Positions 25,132 to 37,112 are shown, numbered from the stretch's first letter. The stretch: 64,000 nucleotides of DNA from Poecilobothrus nobilitatus (GCA_947095535.1 OX352772.1:320178018-320242017), one strand, 5' to 3'. Notes: a model not told the origin generated them from the letters alone. A program made the numbers and translations.

Positions 25132-25560
25132 TTTTTAGCACATTTTTTAAAAAAATTTTTAAATATTCGTTATTAGTTTCGTTGTGTCCGTCGTTCATTT
25201 AATGTAAAATGAAAGAAAAAAAAAACCATCAATTAGTTTGAGATTTAACCAGGATTCTTTAAGGACATTCAAAGTTGTCCTACATACATAACACGTCTAC
25301 AAAACTTTTACATCATTTAAGATGGAAGAAATTTTAATCACAAGTAGACCTGCATCACCTACTATGGAGCTACATTCTCTCAAAGTTGGAAAAATTGTAT
25401 ATTTAATGTTCTGTTTAACATTTTTTCAATTTGAAAATGTCAAACAACGAGACATTTTTTTCGAGCTTTATAAATTAATATAAAAATTATCTAATCTTTT
25501 GCAATAATTTAGTATGTGAATGCAATACAGTTGCAATATTTTGCAAGATTTTGGTTTTTC
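25132..25560 (+). repeat. DR-2 dispersed repeat, plus-strand copy interrupted by DR-5
   Basis: Starts tttttagcacatttt like the full DR-2 at 42139, reaches the GTCC block (gttgtgtccgtc) at about 25181-25192, is interrupted by the 99-bp DR-5 element, and resumes gtctacaaaactttt, tttaatcacaagtagacc, tatggagctacattctc, tttttcaatttgaaaatgtc. The 3' half is lost. Confidence 0.75.
25197..25295 (+). mobile_element. DR-5 short hairpin element, copy 2, inserted in DR-2
   Basis: Near-identical to 24683-24782 and placed inside the GTCC block of a DR-2 copy: the family has …gtccgtc directly followed by gtctacaaaac-like sequence, here split by the element. The stem aggaca…tgtcct is kept at about 25262-25281. 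A cgtc word occurs on both sides (25189-25193 and 25294-25297), which could be a 4-bp target duplication, but this is ambiguous. Confidence 0.7.
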
Positions 25561-25899
25561 GTCTTTAAGAATTAACATAAGATACCTAAAAAAATGTTTG
25601 TACTTTCGTCTATTTAATGACTATTAGACATAAAAGACATATATTATATTATATTTTTATATGTTTTAAGTGTTATTTTGTATGTGTGTGTGTTATTTTT
25701 AGTATGAGTTCAAAATTCTGCACAGCCTGCAAGTATTCTTAATAGCAAATTACCATTGCAGCAAATATATAAACAAATTAAAAAATATCATATGCTCGAC
25801 ACTTATAATTTTGTATGAAATTTTTTATATTTTATAAGAAAACGTTTCTGTTTTTCTAATAAAAACTTAGTAAGTAACGTTCATTTTAAAATTGGCATC

Positions 25900-26620
25900 A
25901 GTGCTGGTGTATTATGGATGCATTCAAACCTAAAATTCTGTTATTGCTAAAAACAACTGTATCGCACATATTGATATCTACATTACTGTTGTATTGTGTA
26001 ATTATTTTGTGAACTCTATCAATTCTACTATCAATAACAGAACTATTTCTAATGTAATGTTGCTCTCCAATGTATCAACAGAACTCTCTCTTACTCTACT
26101 AAATTACGGAAGGTGTTTTAAAGAACTATACATTGTTCGACCAACATAGGAAACCAAAGTTGTATTTTCGGTAAATGTAGATGGGGATTGATATAGATTA
26201 TTATATTGTATATTGACTATTATGTATGACATTTATACATAATAGCAGTTCTCATAGATTTGACTTTTTATTTTTAAGCAATGCTCCAACCATTGTTAAT
26301 TTTTTATTCAATAGTTTTTGCCCCAACCCCAACAGCAACAGAGTTGGACTTGAAGCGATATTGTCGATAAAGCAAAACGAATGTATCACATTCAAACTAT
26401 CTCAAAGCTGTTTCTTTTTCGTGATGATCTTGAGCAAACTCACATTTCATTATTATATATATCATTTTCCATTTCTGACTCTTCACAATTCATATTTTTC
26501 GCCAATACTACCTGAAAGGTCTTTCTTGTTTAAAACTATTTCTTCAATTTCAGCATTACTCAAATATTGTGTGTGGTCTCTTTATTTTAATCTTAATGTG
26601 TAAACATATAAATAGATCGA
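25900..26620. other. Unidentified region with weak coding traces
   Basis: The longest frame here that is not part of a recognised element (125 codons, 26226-26603, plus) is hydrophobic and low in motif content. On the minus strand, fragments such as SYVGRTMYSSLKHLP and CDTVVFSNNRILGLNAS (about 26170 down to 25920) read more like protein but need frame changes. It may be a dead mobile element of a type I cannot name. No start, splice or promoter evidence supports a host gene. Confidence 0.25.
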
Positions 26621-27833
26621 AATTTCATTCATCTTTCCTAATTACAGTTTCAAATCAAAAAATTAAAAAATGCTTTTAAAAAAATGAATTAGCTCAAAAA
26701 ATCTTTGCTAAAAAGATTGCCTTTGTCTTTTGCAAATATTACAATCTTTTTAAGATTATAAATTTTCTAATGCCAAGGCAAAAATAATGAAAAGTATTTT
26801 ATAAAAAATAGATGTTGGTATAATCAATTTAAAAAATACTTTTATATTTTATTTAAAGTTTACAAAATTAAAGTTAAAAAAATTTACATTTAATAATCGC
26901 CAATTATTTTAAAACTGTCATTTGTTGGTCACAAAACTTCATTGAAGAATAAAAAGAAAGTATTTTTCCTTTTCTCAGTCCCTATCAAAGTTTCTAAAAT
27001 TAAAGGTAATTTGTTTATAAGAAAGTCAAATTAAATTATTTATTTAGTCAATATCATAGTAAAATATAAAGTACTTAAAATTCATTTTATATTGCGTCGC
27101 TTATAAAAAACATAAAAAACACGTACGTAATAATTTTTCCTAAATACTAATCAAACATTCACGTTTAAATAAACAGAATAAAAAAAAAAAATTTCAAGGT
27201 TGTCTGATAGCTTCCTCTTATTAAAAAATATATAAAAAAAAAATCTAATTTAAAATTCTATACACCACTTGAATAAATCCGATTATCAAAAACGTTTTGG
27301 ATGTATGTAAAATCTACCAGAAATCAATTTTAAACTAAAGAGTCAGCATGTTGTTTTTTTCTTTGATATCTCAACTATTTTATTTAGATTGCCAAAAATC
27401 TGTTAATTTAAATTAACTTTAATTAAAATTAATTCTTGAGAAATACACATAATATAATAATAGTACTATTTTATTTATTTAACCAAATAAAGTAATATAG
27501 AATAAAATTATTGATTAATTTAAAATTTTGGATAGTCAGAATATTTACTAACTACTCAACATAAATAGAAATGTAATTTGATATATTAAAACTGCATGAA
27601 TTTTATATTAAATAAATTGAAGCTTTAATTAAATCTGTGTGCATTATAATATAGAAATTTTTAAAATATTTTAAAAGAAATTTAAAAATTTTAAGTAGGA
27701 AAACAAAAACTTAAAAAAAAGTCTGTAGGATATATAGGTACTAAAAAGGACTTGTATAAAAAACTGTATTCTACAAATAGTACAAAAAGAGATCCGTAAA
27801 GTATGCAATAATTACTGGTATTTCATGAAATGT
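26621..27833. other. AT-rich non-coding DNA, nothing recognised
   Basis: No coding trace, RNA gene or shared repeat that I can support between the unidentified region and the SINE. Confidence 0.5.
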
Positions 27834-27846
27834 ATTTTTAGACTTA
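27834..27846. repeat. Left target-site duplication of SINE-A copy
   Basis: The word atttttagactta precedes the SINE, and atttttagattta follows it at 28123-28135: 12 of 13 positions identical. Confidence 0.75.
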
Positions 27847-28122
27847 GGGGCTTCGGTAACGTAGTAGGCAGGCGTGTGGCGTATTAACCGAAGGAGTGTG
27901 GGTTCGATCCCTGCACAGATCGTAAATGTTTTTTTTTCTTTACATACCATCCTTACAACCAAATATAATGTAAATATATAGTATATAATATAAACAAAAT
28001 AAATAATATTAGAATATAATTTAATAATAGTAAAAAAAACCTATAATGGCCTTGGTAGCCGATGGTTCAATAATATTGCATTACATTTATGTATGTAATA
28101 TTAATATAAATAAATAAATAAA
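27847..28122 (+). mobile_element. Full-length tRNA-derived SINE (SINE-A)
   Basis: Starts ggggcttcggtaacg, has a B box ggttcgatccc at 27901-27911 and a decayed A box (gtagtagg in place of ctagtgg), then the family body and tail cctataatggcc…attgcattacat ending in (TAAA)n. Flanked by a 13-bp duplication with one mismatch. Substitutions relative to the 12855 copy (for example ccttacaacc for cttacgacc) show it is older or from a different source copy. The 63-codon minus frame (27771-27962) crossing its 5' part is a shadow. Confidence 0.9.
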
Positions 28123-28563
28123 ATTTTTAGATTTAATTAGATTAAGAAGAGATTTAATAATTGAAATTTTTGAATATTTAATCTTCTCATTTAAATTACA
28201 CACTACACTACACTAACACATTTGCATGTTTTGCTCACTTTTGAAACGATTTATATGTTCTTTCTATATTCTTATCCACTAAAGAAGTCTTTTATTTCCT
28301 TACACTAAATGATTACTGCAGCATTTACAATGTATGCTCTAGTACACACTTAACTGTCAAAGTAACTTTGAAATGTATTAAATTGTATGAAAGTATTTAC
28401 ATTAAACGCAGTCGTTTCGCAGGTAATATAAAGGTTGCTTAACTTTTAACATTTTAGGGTTTCTACACAAATTCACAAATGTAAAATTATTGAATTGTAT
28501 TAAAAATTACTATTGTTAAAATATATAAAACACAAAAATTTTTTCTCTTAAACTCAAATTTCA

Positions 28564-28680
28564 TTATGGACCAACTTTTTTGTAGGCTGCGTAAGGACTG
28601 GGTATAGAGATGGAACCAACAGTGTTAATTGTGGATCCAGCATAAAATATAGACATTAAAAGAAATAAAGATATTGTCAT
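28564..28680 (-). CDS. Candidate 38-codon secreted peptide, hypothetical
   Basis: Minus strand, ATG at 28680 to TAA at 28566-28564; it is the last part of a longer 97-codon open frame (from 28857). Starting at this inner ATG gives a short hydrophobic start (MTISLFLLMSIFYAGS) that would pass as a signal peptide, followed by about 22 polar residues ending YAAYKKVGP. The tail is less A+T-biased than surrounding frames. Nothing else supports it: no recognised family, no clear polyadenylation signal, no second exon. In this background a 38-codon frame can arise by chance, so this is a candidate only. Confidence 0.2.
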   Translation of the reverse strand: MTISLFLLMSIFYAGSTINTVGSISIPSPYAAYKKVGP

Positions 28681-31289
28681 ATATTTATACTCTAATCGAT
28701 TCAAGAGATACTTACAGCAATATGAATTTTGTATTAATATTTCGAAACCGCAAATAATGTTTAAGTCAGACTTCAACAGAAAGTTATTTTTTCTTCTTAA
28801 ATATAACGTTTCAAAATTTTTCATGAAAATTTCCAACTTTTCATGCAAATTTTTCATGAAAACTTTTTATGCAATTTTCCAACAAATTAATATCTATATA
28901 ATATATAGTATTATATTAAAAAAAAAATTTTAAGTTTTAATTACACAGTTTCTATAAAATATAATTTGTATATAATACAATAATTAGATATAGATATATG
29001 TACACATCCATTCTATATATTATTAGCATTAATTTATTGACATTATGGTGAAGTTTTATTTAATTTGAAGTTATTATTATACCAAAATGTCTTTCATAGT
29101 GTTTATTTTAGTTAGATAATAAATAAAAATAAAAAAAAAAAACAAACCTAAAACTTTACCCTATTTAAAAAAACAAAAATAAAAAACCAAAATGATTAAA
29201 AAATCAAAAAAAAAAAAAAAAAAAGTAAAAAAAATAATAGTGTGGGGAGTATGGAACATGAAAAGCAAATTAACATGAAAATAAAACAAAAAAAAAAAAA
29301 CTAAAAACATAAAATATTTGGACAGTGGATTGCTTTCAAACTAATTTTAGTTTTTGTAAATAAGAATTATATATGTAAATACATATATATATATATATAT
29401 ATATGTAAATACATATATGTATAGGTTAATACATATATTGTTATTCACAAGTCAATTAAAATTACATCATAAATTTATGTTCTTATAATAATTATTCTTA
29501 TTATCCTTTTGTTCATTATCCTTTATATGAGAGATAAAATGAATATTACAGGCACATGGCATTATGATTTATAGTATATGTTTAATTTATTATTATCATA
29601 ATAAATAAGTACATATTATATTTAAGTATATAATATGAATGTACACAGTTACGTATAAAATTATGTTTTATGATTTGATTTTCTTTAAAATAAAAAATTC
29701 CGTTATATATAAGGTCTTGGCCATGTAAACAGTGTGCAAGCAATTTTTCACACAAAACATTAAAACATATTGGCTTTTAAATAAGTGGACATACAGAAGA
29801 AGAACGGCAAGCGGCTGATTTTTTTGAGACAAGCGAACGACATATCTTTTACATTACACATAATAATAAGTTATAAATGTTGAAGGGGCAAAACTGCGAT
29901 GAACTAATCCATACATTGTTTTCTATATTAATATGAATGGTTTTATCATTGGTTCTAGTCGTTATGACTGACTATATATAATTTTTTTTCTAGTCACGAA
30001 TGTATCTTCAAGGATAATTTTTTTTTCTCTAGAATTATACGAGAATTTAAGCTTTTGAGAGGTAGTTTTTTCTTAATATTTCCTTTTAAGATAGACCCAA
30101 TTTTGTTATACGTATGACCGTAGCTTTATAGTACTTTTATTTAAATTTCTTGTAAAATATAAATTCTTTAATTTTAGGGAATTAAACACCTAAACATTAA
30201 AAGTTGAAAGTTTATTTAATTAAAAAAGCAAAAATATAATATTTTCATTTTTCAGTTCTTTAATATCCTAGGTTATTGGTTTTATTTTTTTTTTTATATA
30301 CTTAGGATAATAGTCAAATTATGAACAAAATTTATCGTAAAAAATAATCTTGATTAATATATTTTGCTCTAAACTGTATTTATATATACATATATACATT
30401 TCATTCTTTTATAAAATTTGTATAACATTATTACGTTAGTTGAATCCTTTAAAATTAAAAGACATTTTCTAAAGTAGGTACTCGTATGTTCTCTAAGGAT
30501 GAATAAAAATAAAACAAAAGTGAAAACTTTTACTCTATGAATTTTTTTTTTGTTTTTATTTATTTTTTTTTTTTTTCTGAATACTAAATATGTAGGTAGT
30601 TACTTTCGTTTTATGATTGAATGTTTAAAGAAACGTGCAAACAAAACTTAATCATTTTTATTTGTTTTGGACATAATAATTACGAAAATAGATACGCATT
30701 TTATTAATGGAAAAACAAAAAAAAATTCTCCACAACCATTTTAAAATGAAAATATATGAAAATTAGAATTAATACCAATAATTTTATTAAAACTTAAAAT
30801 ACTTAACAAAAAAATTAAAGAATTTTTCAATAGAATCCTGTAAAAATAAATCAAAAAATTTGAAAAGCTGTTATGTAATCGGACTATACAAATGACTTCT
30901 CTAATATATTAGACATATCGTGTTATACTTGTGATACGTATCACCAAAGTGTACCATTGAATTGGAGATCGAGCCGTGGAATTTTTAATTTTGTTTGTAC
31001 ACAAAAAGCTCAATAACAATGATAAATAACTTATTGTGCAAAAATAGTGCTAAATGTTCTATAGTTTGAAGTTTAATTTGGTCACAATTTTAGATAATTA
31101 CGCATCACAAGTCTAACATTATACGAGTATAAATAAATTTAAAAACATAAGTTACTATTAAAAACAGAGTTACTATTAAAAACTTCATTGTTAATTAACT
31201 TAATTGTTTACGTACAATTTTTTATAGATTAAACTAGCTGTTATGATTTCATGAACTCCTGTGGGAGTATAGGTTGGCGCATTTGGTAA
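28681..31289. other. AT-rich low-complexity DNA
   Basis: Contains dense poly-A stretches (29125-29310), a (TA)n run of about 9 units near 29384-29402 flanked by tgtaaatacatatat words in inverted orientation, and poly-T runs near 30540-30575. No gene supported. Confidence 0.55.
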
Positions 31290-31370
31290 AAAAGAATTTT
31301 TGAACCCACACTCACTCCGTGTTTACAGCGTATTTTATACGCTTTGACCCATTAAGCAACCGAGGCTCCT
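31290..31370 (-). mobile_element. SINE-B head relic, minus strand
   Basis: From 31370 on the minus strand: aggagcctcggttgcttaat, then gggtcaaagcgtata, an anticodon-like region, and gtgggttcaaaaattc in place of the B box. It has the order of the SINE-B head at 16416 but is truncated just after the B box and strongly substituted. Confidence 0.55.
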
Positions 31371-31810
31371 AAAAAGGAATTAAGATGGACATTTAAAAAT
31401 TTAGTTACTTACTTAAATAATAGTAAAAGTTTGACTATTTAGCCAATAGATTAAACTATAATATCGTTAGATAAGTCTAGTAACGACCTTTAAACTGATA
31501 TTATAATGCAAGAAGGTTTTATATACTACTGCACGTTGTAATCTACTGATGGCCCTGATTGTGTAGTAAATAATAATAATATTAATAAGTAATACTAATA
31601 CCAATAATAATAATAGCTGCTACAGTGACAGTTGGGTTGCCTTCAATAATTATCTTATGCATATGAAAGTGTTTTATACTACTGCATGTTGTAACTGTTG
31701 CAACAGCTATGATCACTGTTAGCAAAATAGTAATAATAATACGCGGATTCAATGTTTTCTTACAATTCCACTTCCAATTCAATGTTTCCGCATCCTATTG
31801 TCCTATATTT

Positions 31811-32006
31811 TCCTATCCCTACTCCCCCGACAATATACTGCGTAAGCAGGTAAGGGTTTTATCCCATTATATGGGTTAAATGCTATACATAAACATATGT
31901 ATTTGGAAAAGAGGGAGGTGAGTTTAGTTAATAAGTATCTGACACTAGCATGGGGGAATTCATGATGTCTTGGGAAAATGCCCACCTCCCTTAAGAAAAA
32001 TAAAAA
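31811..32006 (+). repeat. DR-3 short dispersed repeat, copy 1
   Basis: Shares landmarks in order with 44489-44653: tcctatc start, atatactgcgtaagcag, gggttttatc, atctgacactagca, ggaattc, and cccacctcccttaagaaaaa at the end, closing in an A-rich tail. About 190 bp, no coding capacity, so it is SINE-like or a LINE 3' end. The two minus-strand frames here (31582-31782, 31803-32024) are not genes. Confidence 0.65.
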
Positions 32007-33249
32007 TATATCGAAGATATACATTGTATCATTTTAGTTCAGAATGCTTTAAAAGAATGAAAATGTATGAAATCGATTGGATTTCCAACCTTTTCTTATA
32101 TGCAGCCCTTATCTTTTAACAATTAATGGTTACATAAAATGGTTATTTAAAAAAAAACAAAAGATACTAATTTTTTTGTCGCCTTTTAATTTTTTTAATT
32201 TTTAAACCAATAAGAAACTAGAAATTTCATCAATAAACTAAACATATTTGAAAAATTCAGTTGACCCACATTGACTTAATTCCATTACCATGATTTTGAT
32301 CTTTTATTTTCTCTTGACAATTTTAAATTCGGTAAAGTTTCAAAAAAAAAAAAAAATTTCTTTTTTTTTTTGGCCCTTTAATATTCTCCAATTATACAAT
32401 CTATAACTTTTTAATTCGCAATTAATATCAATAAATTCATGGGAATTTTCTTATTTTTTCTTTGTTCTTTTTATTGCTCTAATTCTTTTTTATCATTTTC
32501 CATTCAAATTCCATTTAAAAAAATATTTTTCCAATTAGCAACAGTTAGATTTCATTACTTTTAATTTCGTATTTGCTTTTCTTTATTGTTTTTTATTTTG
32601 TTTTTTTTTTCATTTCGAAAATTAAAGTAAAAGTAAGAAACTATTTTTTTTTTCAGTTTTTTGTGGACATTAAAAAAAGAAAAACTTTTCAAGAGTTCTC
32701 TAAATTAAAAAAAAAAAAAATTGAAAATGAAAAACAATGGAAAAGGACAGAAAAAAGGAAAAGTTAGTACCATGCACTTTCTCTTCTGCATTTAAAAGAA
32801 AAGAAAAAAAATTCAATATTCAATTTAACATTTCAAGTTTATAAAAAATTGCTTTCGAGTAAATAACATTGGCCCTAAATTAAAAAGAATATTAAATTTT
32901 ACAATTAGAAGTAAAGCCTTGTAGAAAAATTATTAGATTATAAGAACAAAATTTTACTATATGTGCAAGAAAAAACTAATTTATTTGTTGTATTTGTATA
33001 ATCAAAATAATATAATAAGACTGCAAGATAATCCTGCAAGGTAATGTTAAAATTACGCTTAAGGACTCATACGACTACATATTAAAAGTGGGGAAGGCAG
33101 TAAAATTAAGCTATTTTACGAATGAGTCAAGTGAGATTTGGTAGAGGGGAATGAATAGACTATATAGGAACTACACGCTACTTGCTAAATGTATACTTCT
33201 TATTAAACTTCCGCAAGATGAAATGGCTATGAAATACAGTTTTACAAAA
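32007..33249. other. AT-rich low-complexity DNA
   Basis: Poly-A/poly-T runs near 32340-32370 and 32700-32720. The 64-codon frame at 32573-32767 is Lys/Phe-rich and produced by these tracts. A patch at 33060-33240 could be the decayed upstream part of the RNase H relic but reads poorly. Confidence 0.45.
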
Positions 33250-33680
33250 AATTTTATAATAAAACTAAGTAGTAAGTACCAAGAGAGAGTGGAGTAATGG
33301 CTTTGTCGGCTACACTGTCGGGCAACATATATTGAAATGGATTTACTGATGGTTCAAAAATATCGGATATGAGTACTAAGCTTGAACTATAAGGGACAGA
33401 AATCAAATGCTCAGAATCGTTGGGGAAATTCCATAACATATTTCGAGTGTATGCTATCGAAAGGTGTGTACAATGCAACTTCCATAGGTTATACAGAATA
33501 GAGAAATAGTTTTTCTATCAGACAGTCTAGCATCCATTAAACACACTAAGGCACTATAAATTCAGAAGCAATTAAATTCCAATTAGTATGGAAGAGCTTA
33601 GTGAAATTAAACCCCTTGGAAACAAATAATAAAGTAATCCCTAACATCAAAAGTTCCCGGTGTCATTTATAACTCATAAA
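33250..33680 (+). pseudogene. LINE relic: RNase H domain, heavily decayed
   Basis: On the plus strand actgatggttcaaaa (33345-33359) encodes TDGSK, the first catalytic aspartate motif of the RNase H domain found in I, R1 and related LINE clades. Further on FHNIFRVYAIERCVQC (about 33428-33478) resembles the F-Q-A-E-V-x-A-I motif with its glutamate lost, and tcagacagtctagcatcc (33518-33535) encodes SDSLAS, the second aspartate motif, in another frame. Spacing and order fit the family, while frames shift at least once and stops are present. The minus-strand 74-codon frame (33254-33478) is a shadow. Confidence 0.6.
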
Positions 33681-33809
33681 TAACAATTTAATCTAATCTA
33701 TATATATATAATTGACATCATTGAATTGAAATATTTTAAAATGCTATGGTTTAAAGTGCTTAGATCTAGAATTGGATAAACTGCGAATGAAAAGTTAAGC
33801 ATTAAAATA

Positions 33810-34768
33810 ATTGTATAAGATTTAATTTATTACGACCACCTTATTCTATAACGACCTTCCCTTTATAGCGATGTCGTTCTTGAGGTAAAAATAGTTTTTT
33901 AACTTATTATAATAAAAAATAATTAGCTTACAACAAATTCGGTTTTAACGACCACTTCACTTATAACACAATCTTTTGTGTTCAAAATTTAAAATAATTT
34001 TCGGGTAGAACAACGTAATTCAATAAATTACATAATATGTAAAATCAATTAAAAGAATTTTTTTAATCTTATAGTTAAAAATAAAGTGAACGTTGAGATA
34101 ATCCATATGAATTTCCATGTTTTAATTAATATTGAGAATAAAAATATTTATTTTTCTTGCATTTAAATTATTTTCATTTCATTTCTTGTTATTTTGCATT
34201 TAAGTTTCGATGAAAAGTATGTATATACAAATAAGTTAAATTTTATAAGGATACATATACTTATTATTTTATTTTAACTGCAACAGAAGACATTTTTACT
34301 TTAAGTGAAAATTTTTTACTTCAGGTGAAGAAACGTTTACTTTAAATGAAAATTTTTTACTTTAAGTTAAGACATTTGTATTAAAAAATAAAGTAAAACC
34401 TTACATGTAATATACATATATATGTATGTATCTATGTATCATTACATATAATATACATATATATATGGATATACACACATAAATATCAGATACATAAATG
34501 TCTGGTCCAAATACATATGAATAAAAATTTCTTCACTTAAAGTAAGAAATATTCAATTAAAATGAAAAAATTTCTAAACTTAAAATAAAAAATATTCACT
34601 TAAAGTAAAAAAGCCTTCAGTTAAAGTAAAATTGGTATATTATGTTTAATATAACTAATAATTGAGAAGAATTTGTATATGTTCTGTGTTAAAACAAATC
34701 ATATTAAAGAGACGATTCAATCAATCTGAATACGACCTTGAAGGTTGTTATAAACGAAATTTACTGTA
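33810..34768. mobile_element. Decayed pogo/Tigger-like non-autonomous element with inverted motif arrays
   Basis: The right end, read on the minus strand from 34768, is tacagtaaatttcgtttata followed by caaccttcaaggtcgta: a TA next to CAGT and a TTATAACGACC-like block, as in many pogo/Tigger terminal repeats. The left end has ttattacgaccacc and tataacgaccttccc at 33828-33862. Between them (34288-34635) lie two facing arrays of ttttactttaagtgaa-like words, plus strand on the left and minus strand on the right. No transposase is visible. The superfamily is an inference from the ends only. Confidence 0.45.
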
Positions 34769-36242
34769 TATAAAAAATATTGAACTATTATTTTAAATAT
34801 TAAATATTTAAAAAAATATATATATTAAATCATTTTTCTGATATTAATTTATCAAATTACATAAATCTATATATAGAATAAATCACTATACTTACAAACA
34901 ACTCAAAATAAAAAAAATAAAAAAAGTTTAAATGAAATATAATTTTTCACAAAATTTAAGTTGGGTCACTACATTTAAATGATCCAATTATTATTGAACA
35001 AAAATTTAATTTATTATTTTGTAAAAGAAAAATTACTAAAGTATTATATTTTATAACATTAATCTTTAAGTAATTCTAAATTTAGCTAAAGTTAACACTT
35101 GTTTTATTTATATTTATTAGTATTGGTTTTCTTTTTATGTCGTTTTTTTTTTTCCTTTTTTTTTTGTGTGTGTTTTGTTTGCCCCTTAAATTTTTATTTT
35201 TTTTTTTTTTTCATTTTTTAATTACTATATAACCCTATTTCGAAAATGTATAAGAAAGTTCTGGATAACTTTAATTCTCTGTTTTTTTTTTTTTTTTGTG
35301 TTTTTGCTTTTCCAATTTTTTTTTTTTTTTTTTTTGGATTTGAAAAGTGTTTTTGCCCTTTTCCAGCTTAAAAGTAAAACAAGCAAAAAACATAATGAGC
35401 TAAACAAATTATGTAAGGAAAATTTTGTTTTTTTTCAGGAAACCGAAATAAAAATAATAAAATAATAATTAAAACAAGAAGAAAAAAAAAAAATAAAAAT
35501 TTAGAAAATTGGGAAATGGAAAATGGAAAATAAGACAATATATAAAAAAGAAACTAAGCACAAAAAAAAAAAAAAATTCAAAAAAAAAAAAAGATTGATT
35601 TTGTCCTTTGGGCTTAAGTTTTTATATAAATTAATGACCGTGAATGATTAATTTGTAAGGTTTTTTATTTTGTTTTTATTTTTTATTTGTTAGGAAAAAA
35701 AAAAAATTTCTCCTACCTATTTTTTTTTTTTTTTTTTTTTTACATAATAAAAAAATAAATTGATAATACAACAACTATAAGATTAATAAGAAGTTAAGAA
35801 CACAATAAATAACAATAATACAATAATAATAAAATTATCAATAATATATACCTAATATGGAAAATAACACCAGCGTCAATATCAAACAATAACAATAAGT
35901 ATATAAGGAAAACAAAAAAAAAAAAAATAAAAAGAAAAATAATAATATAAATTAATGCAAGATAAAAGTATATACGAAAACAAAAACAAAAAAAAAAATT
36001 TTTTTTTATAAAAGAAAAGTTTTAATCAAAAAAATTTCAATAATCTGTAACCAAAATTAACTTTTTTTTCTTTTTTTTTTTAATAAGGCGCTAAAATATT
36101 AGCCCCAAGGGAATTATTTCGCAAAAATAAAATGAAAAAAATCGGTAAAATTATAATATTAACAAAAAAAAAATCTCCTAATTTTATTTTTTGAAAAATC
36201 TCCAAAAATTAGATATATTTGTACTTGACATACAAAAAGGGC
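34769..36242. other. AT-rich DNA with very dense homopolymer tracts
   Basis: Between about 35130 and 36080 runs of 10-20 T and 10-15 A alternate (for example near 35195, 35285, 35320, 35570, 35720 and 35915). No coding capacity; the 60-codon minus frame 35225-35407 is poly-Lys from these runs. Confidence 0.6.
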
Positions 36243-37112
36243 TCAGCGCAATAGCGTCAGACCAAATATCATCCAAAAGTAAAAAAAAAAAAAAATAAAA
36301 TCCAAAAAAAGCAACAAAATATATTTTTCATTCTTATTTCATTATTTGTTTTGACCGTATTTTATTTACCAAAGTAAATCCAAATATATATTCTTCATTG
36401 TTATTTCATTTTTCTAAATTTCAAGATTTTTGTGTTGCAATTACCGTTTTTATAATGGGAAAAAAATTTTTTATATGACTACATAACCTATGTGTAAACA
36501 GATTTCTTGGCTTGTTGTTGGATTTATCTATACAATTTACTTAATTCTGGGAAATTAGCCCCCAAAACAATAAACGAAATTAGTCTCCAAAATTTGGATG
36601 AAATTTGTATACAAACAATTTGGAAACAAATAATTAAGATGGATTACAAAATTATGCACTTTTTCCAGAATATTTACTTGCGAGATTATAAAATAGGAAA
36701 AATTTTAATAATAGTTAGTTACATAAAGAGGGTTATGTACACACTCTGGAAAAAACGTATAATCTTAATTTTGTAACCAATTCTCTAACCAATAAAATCC
36801 CTCCCTCTGTTTGCCGAGCATTACCTCCGCGCCAAGTTCGTCTTGCACGTCCCGGATTCCGTTCCCTTTTTATAAAGCATGATTTCGTGATGCAGAGTTT
36901 TATAAAGTAAGATTTGGTTGCACTTTAAATTTTTTATTATTTTAGACATATTTAATTTAGTTTTGCAGTTTGTTTTGTCCTTTTTTCATTATTATTAGGA
37001 TTCCTTATTTCACTAAATTTCATTTTTGAATAAATTAAAAAAAAACAAATATTTTGTATCCTATTTCATTTTTTACTTTTGGATGATATTTCATCTGACG
37101 CTATTGCGCTGA
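36243..37112. mobile_element. 870-bp element with GC-rich terminal inverted repeats
   Basis: The left end tcagcgcaatagcgtcaga (36243-36261) is matched by the exact reverse complement at 37094-37112. After two mismatches the inverted identity continues through aaatatcatccaaaagtaa, so the terminal repeats are at least 42 bp, and weaker similarity runs on for about 30 bp more. The interior has an 89-codon frame (36507-36776) with no recognised motif and a GC-rich patch at 36785-36855. Likely a non-autonomous DNA transposon. I see no convincing target-site duplication and cannot name the superfamily. Confidence 0.8.

Noticed and set aside
31582..32024. Two minus-strand frames of 66 and 73 codons
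   Set aside because: The second lies in the DR-3 repeat and the first in an AT-rich trinucleotide-like stretch. Neither shows a family motif.
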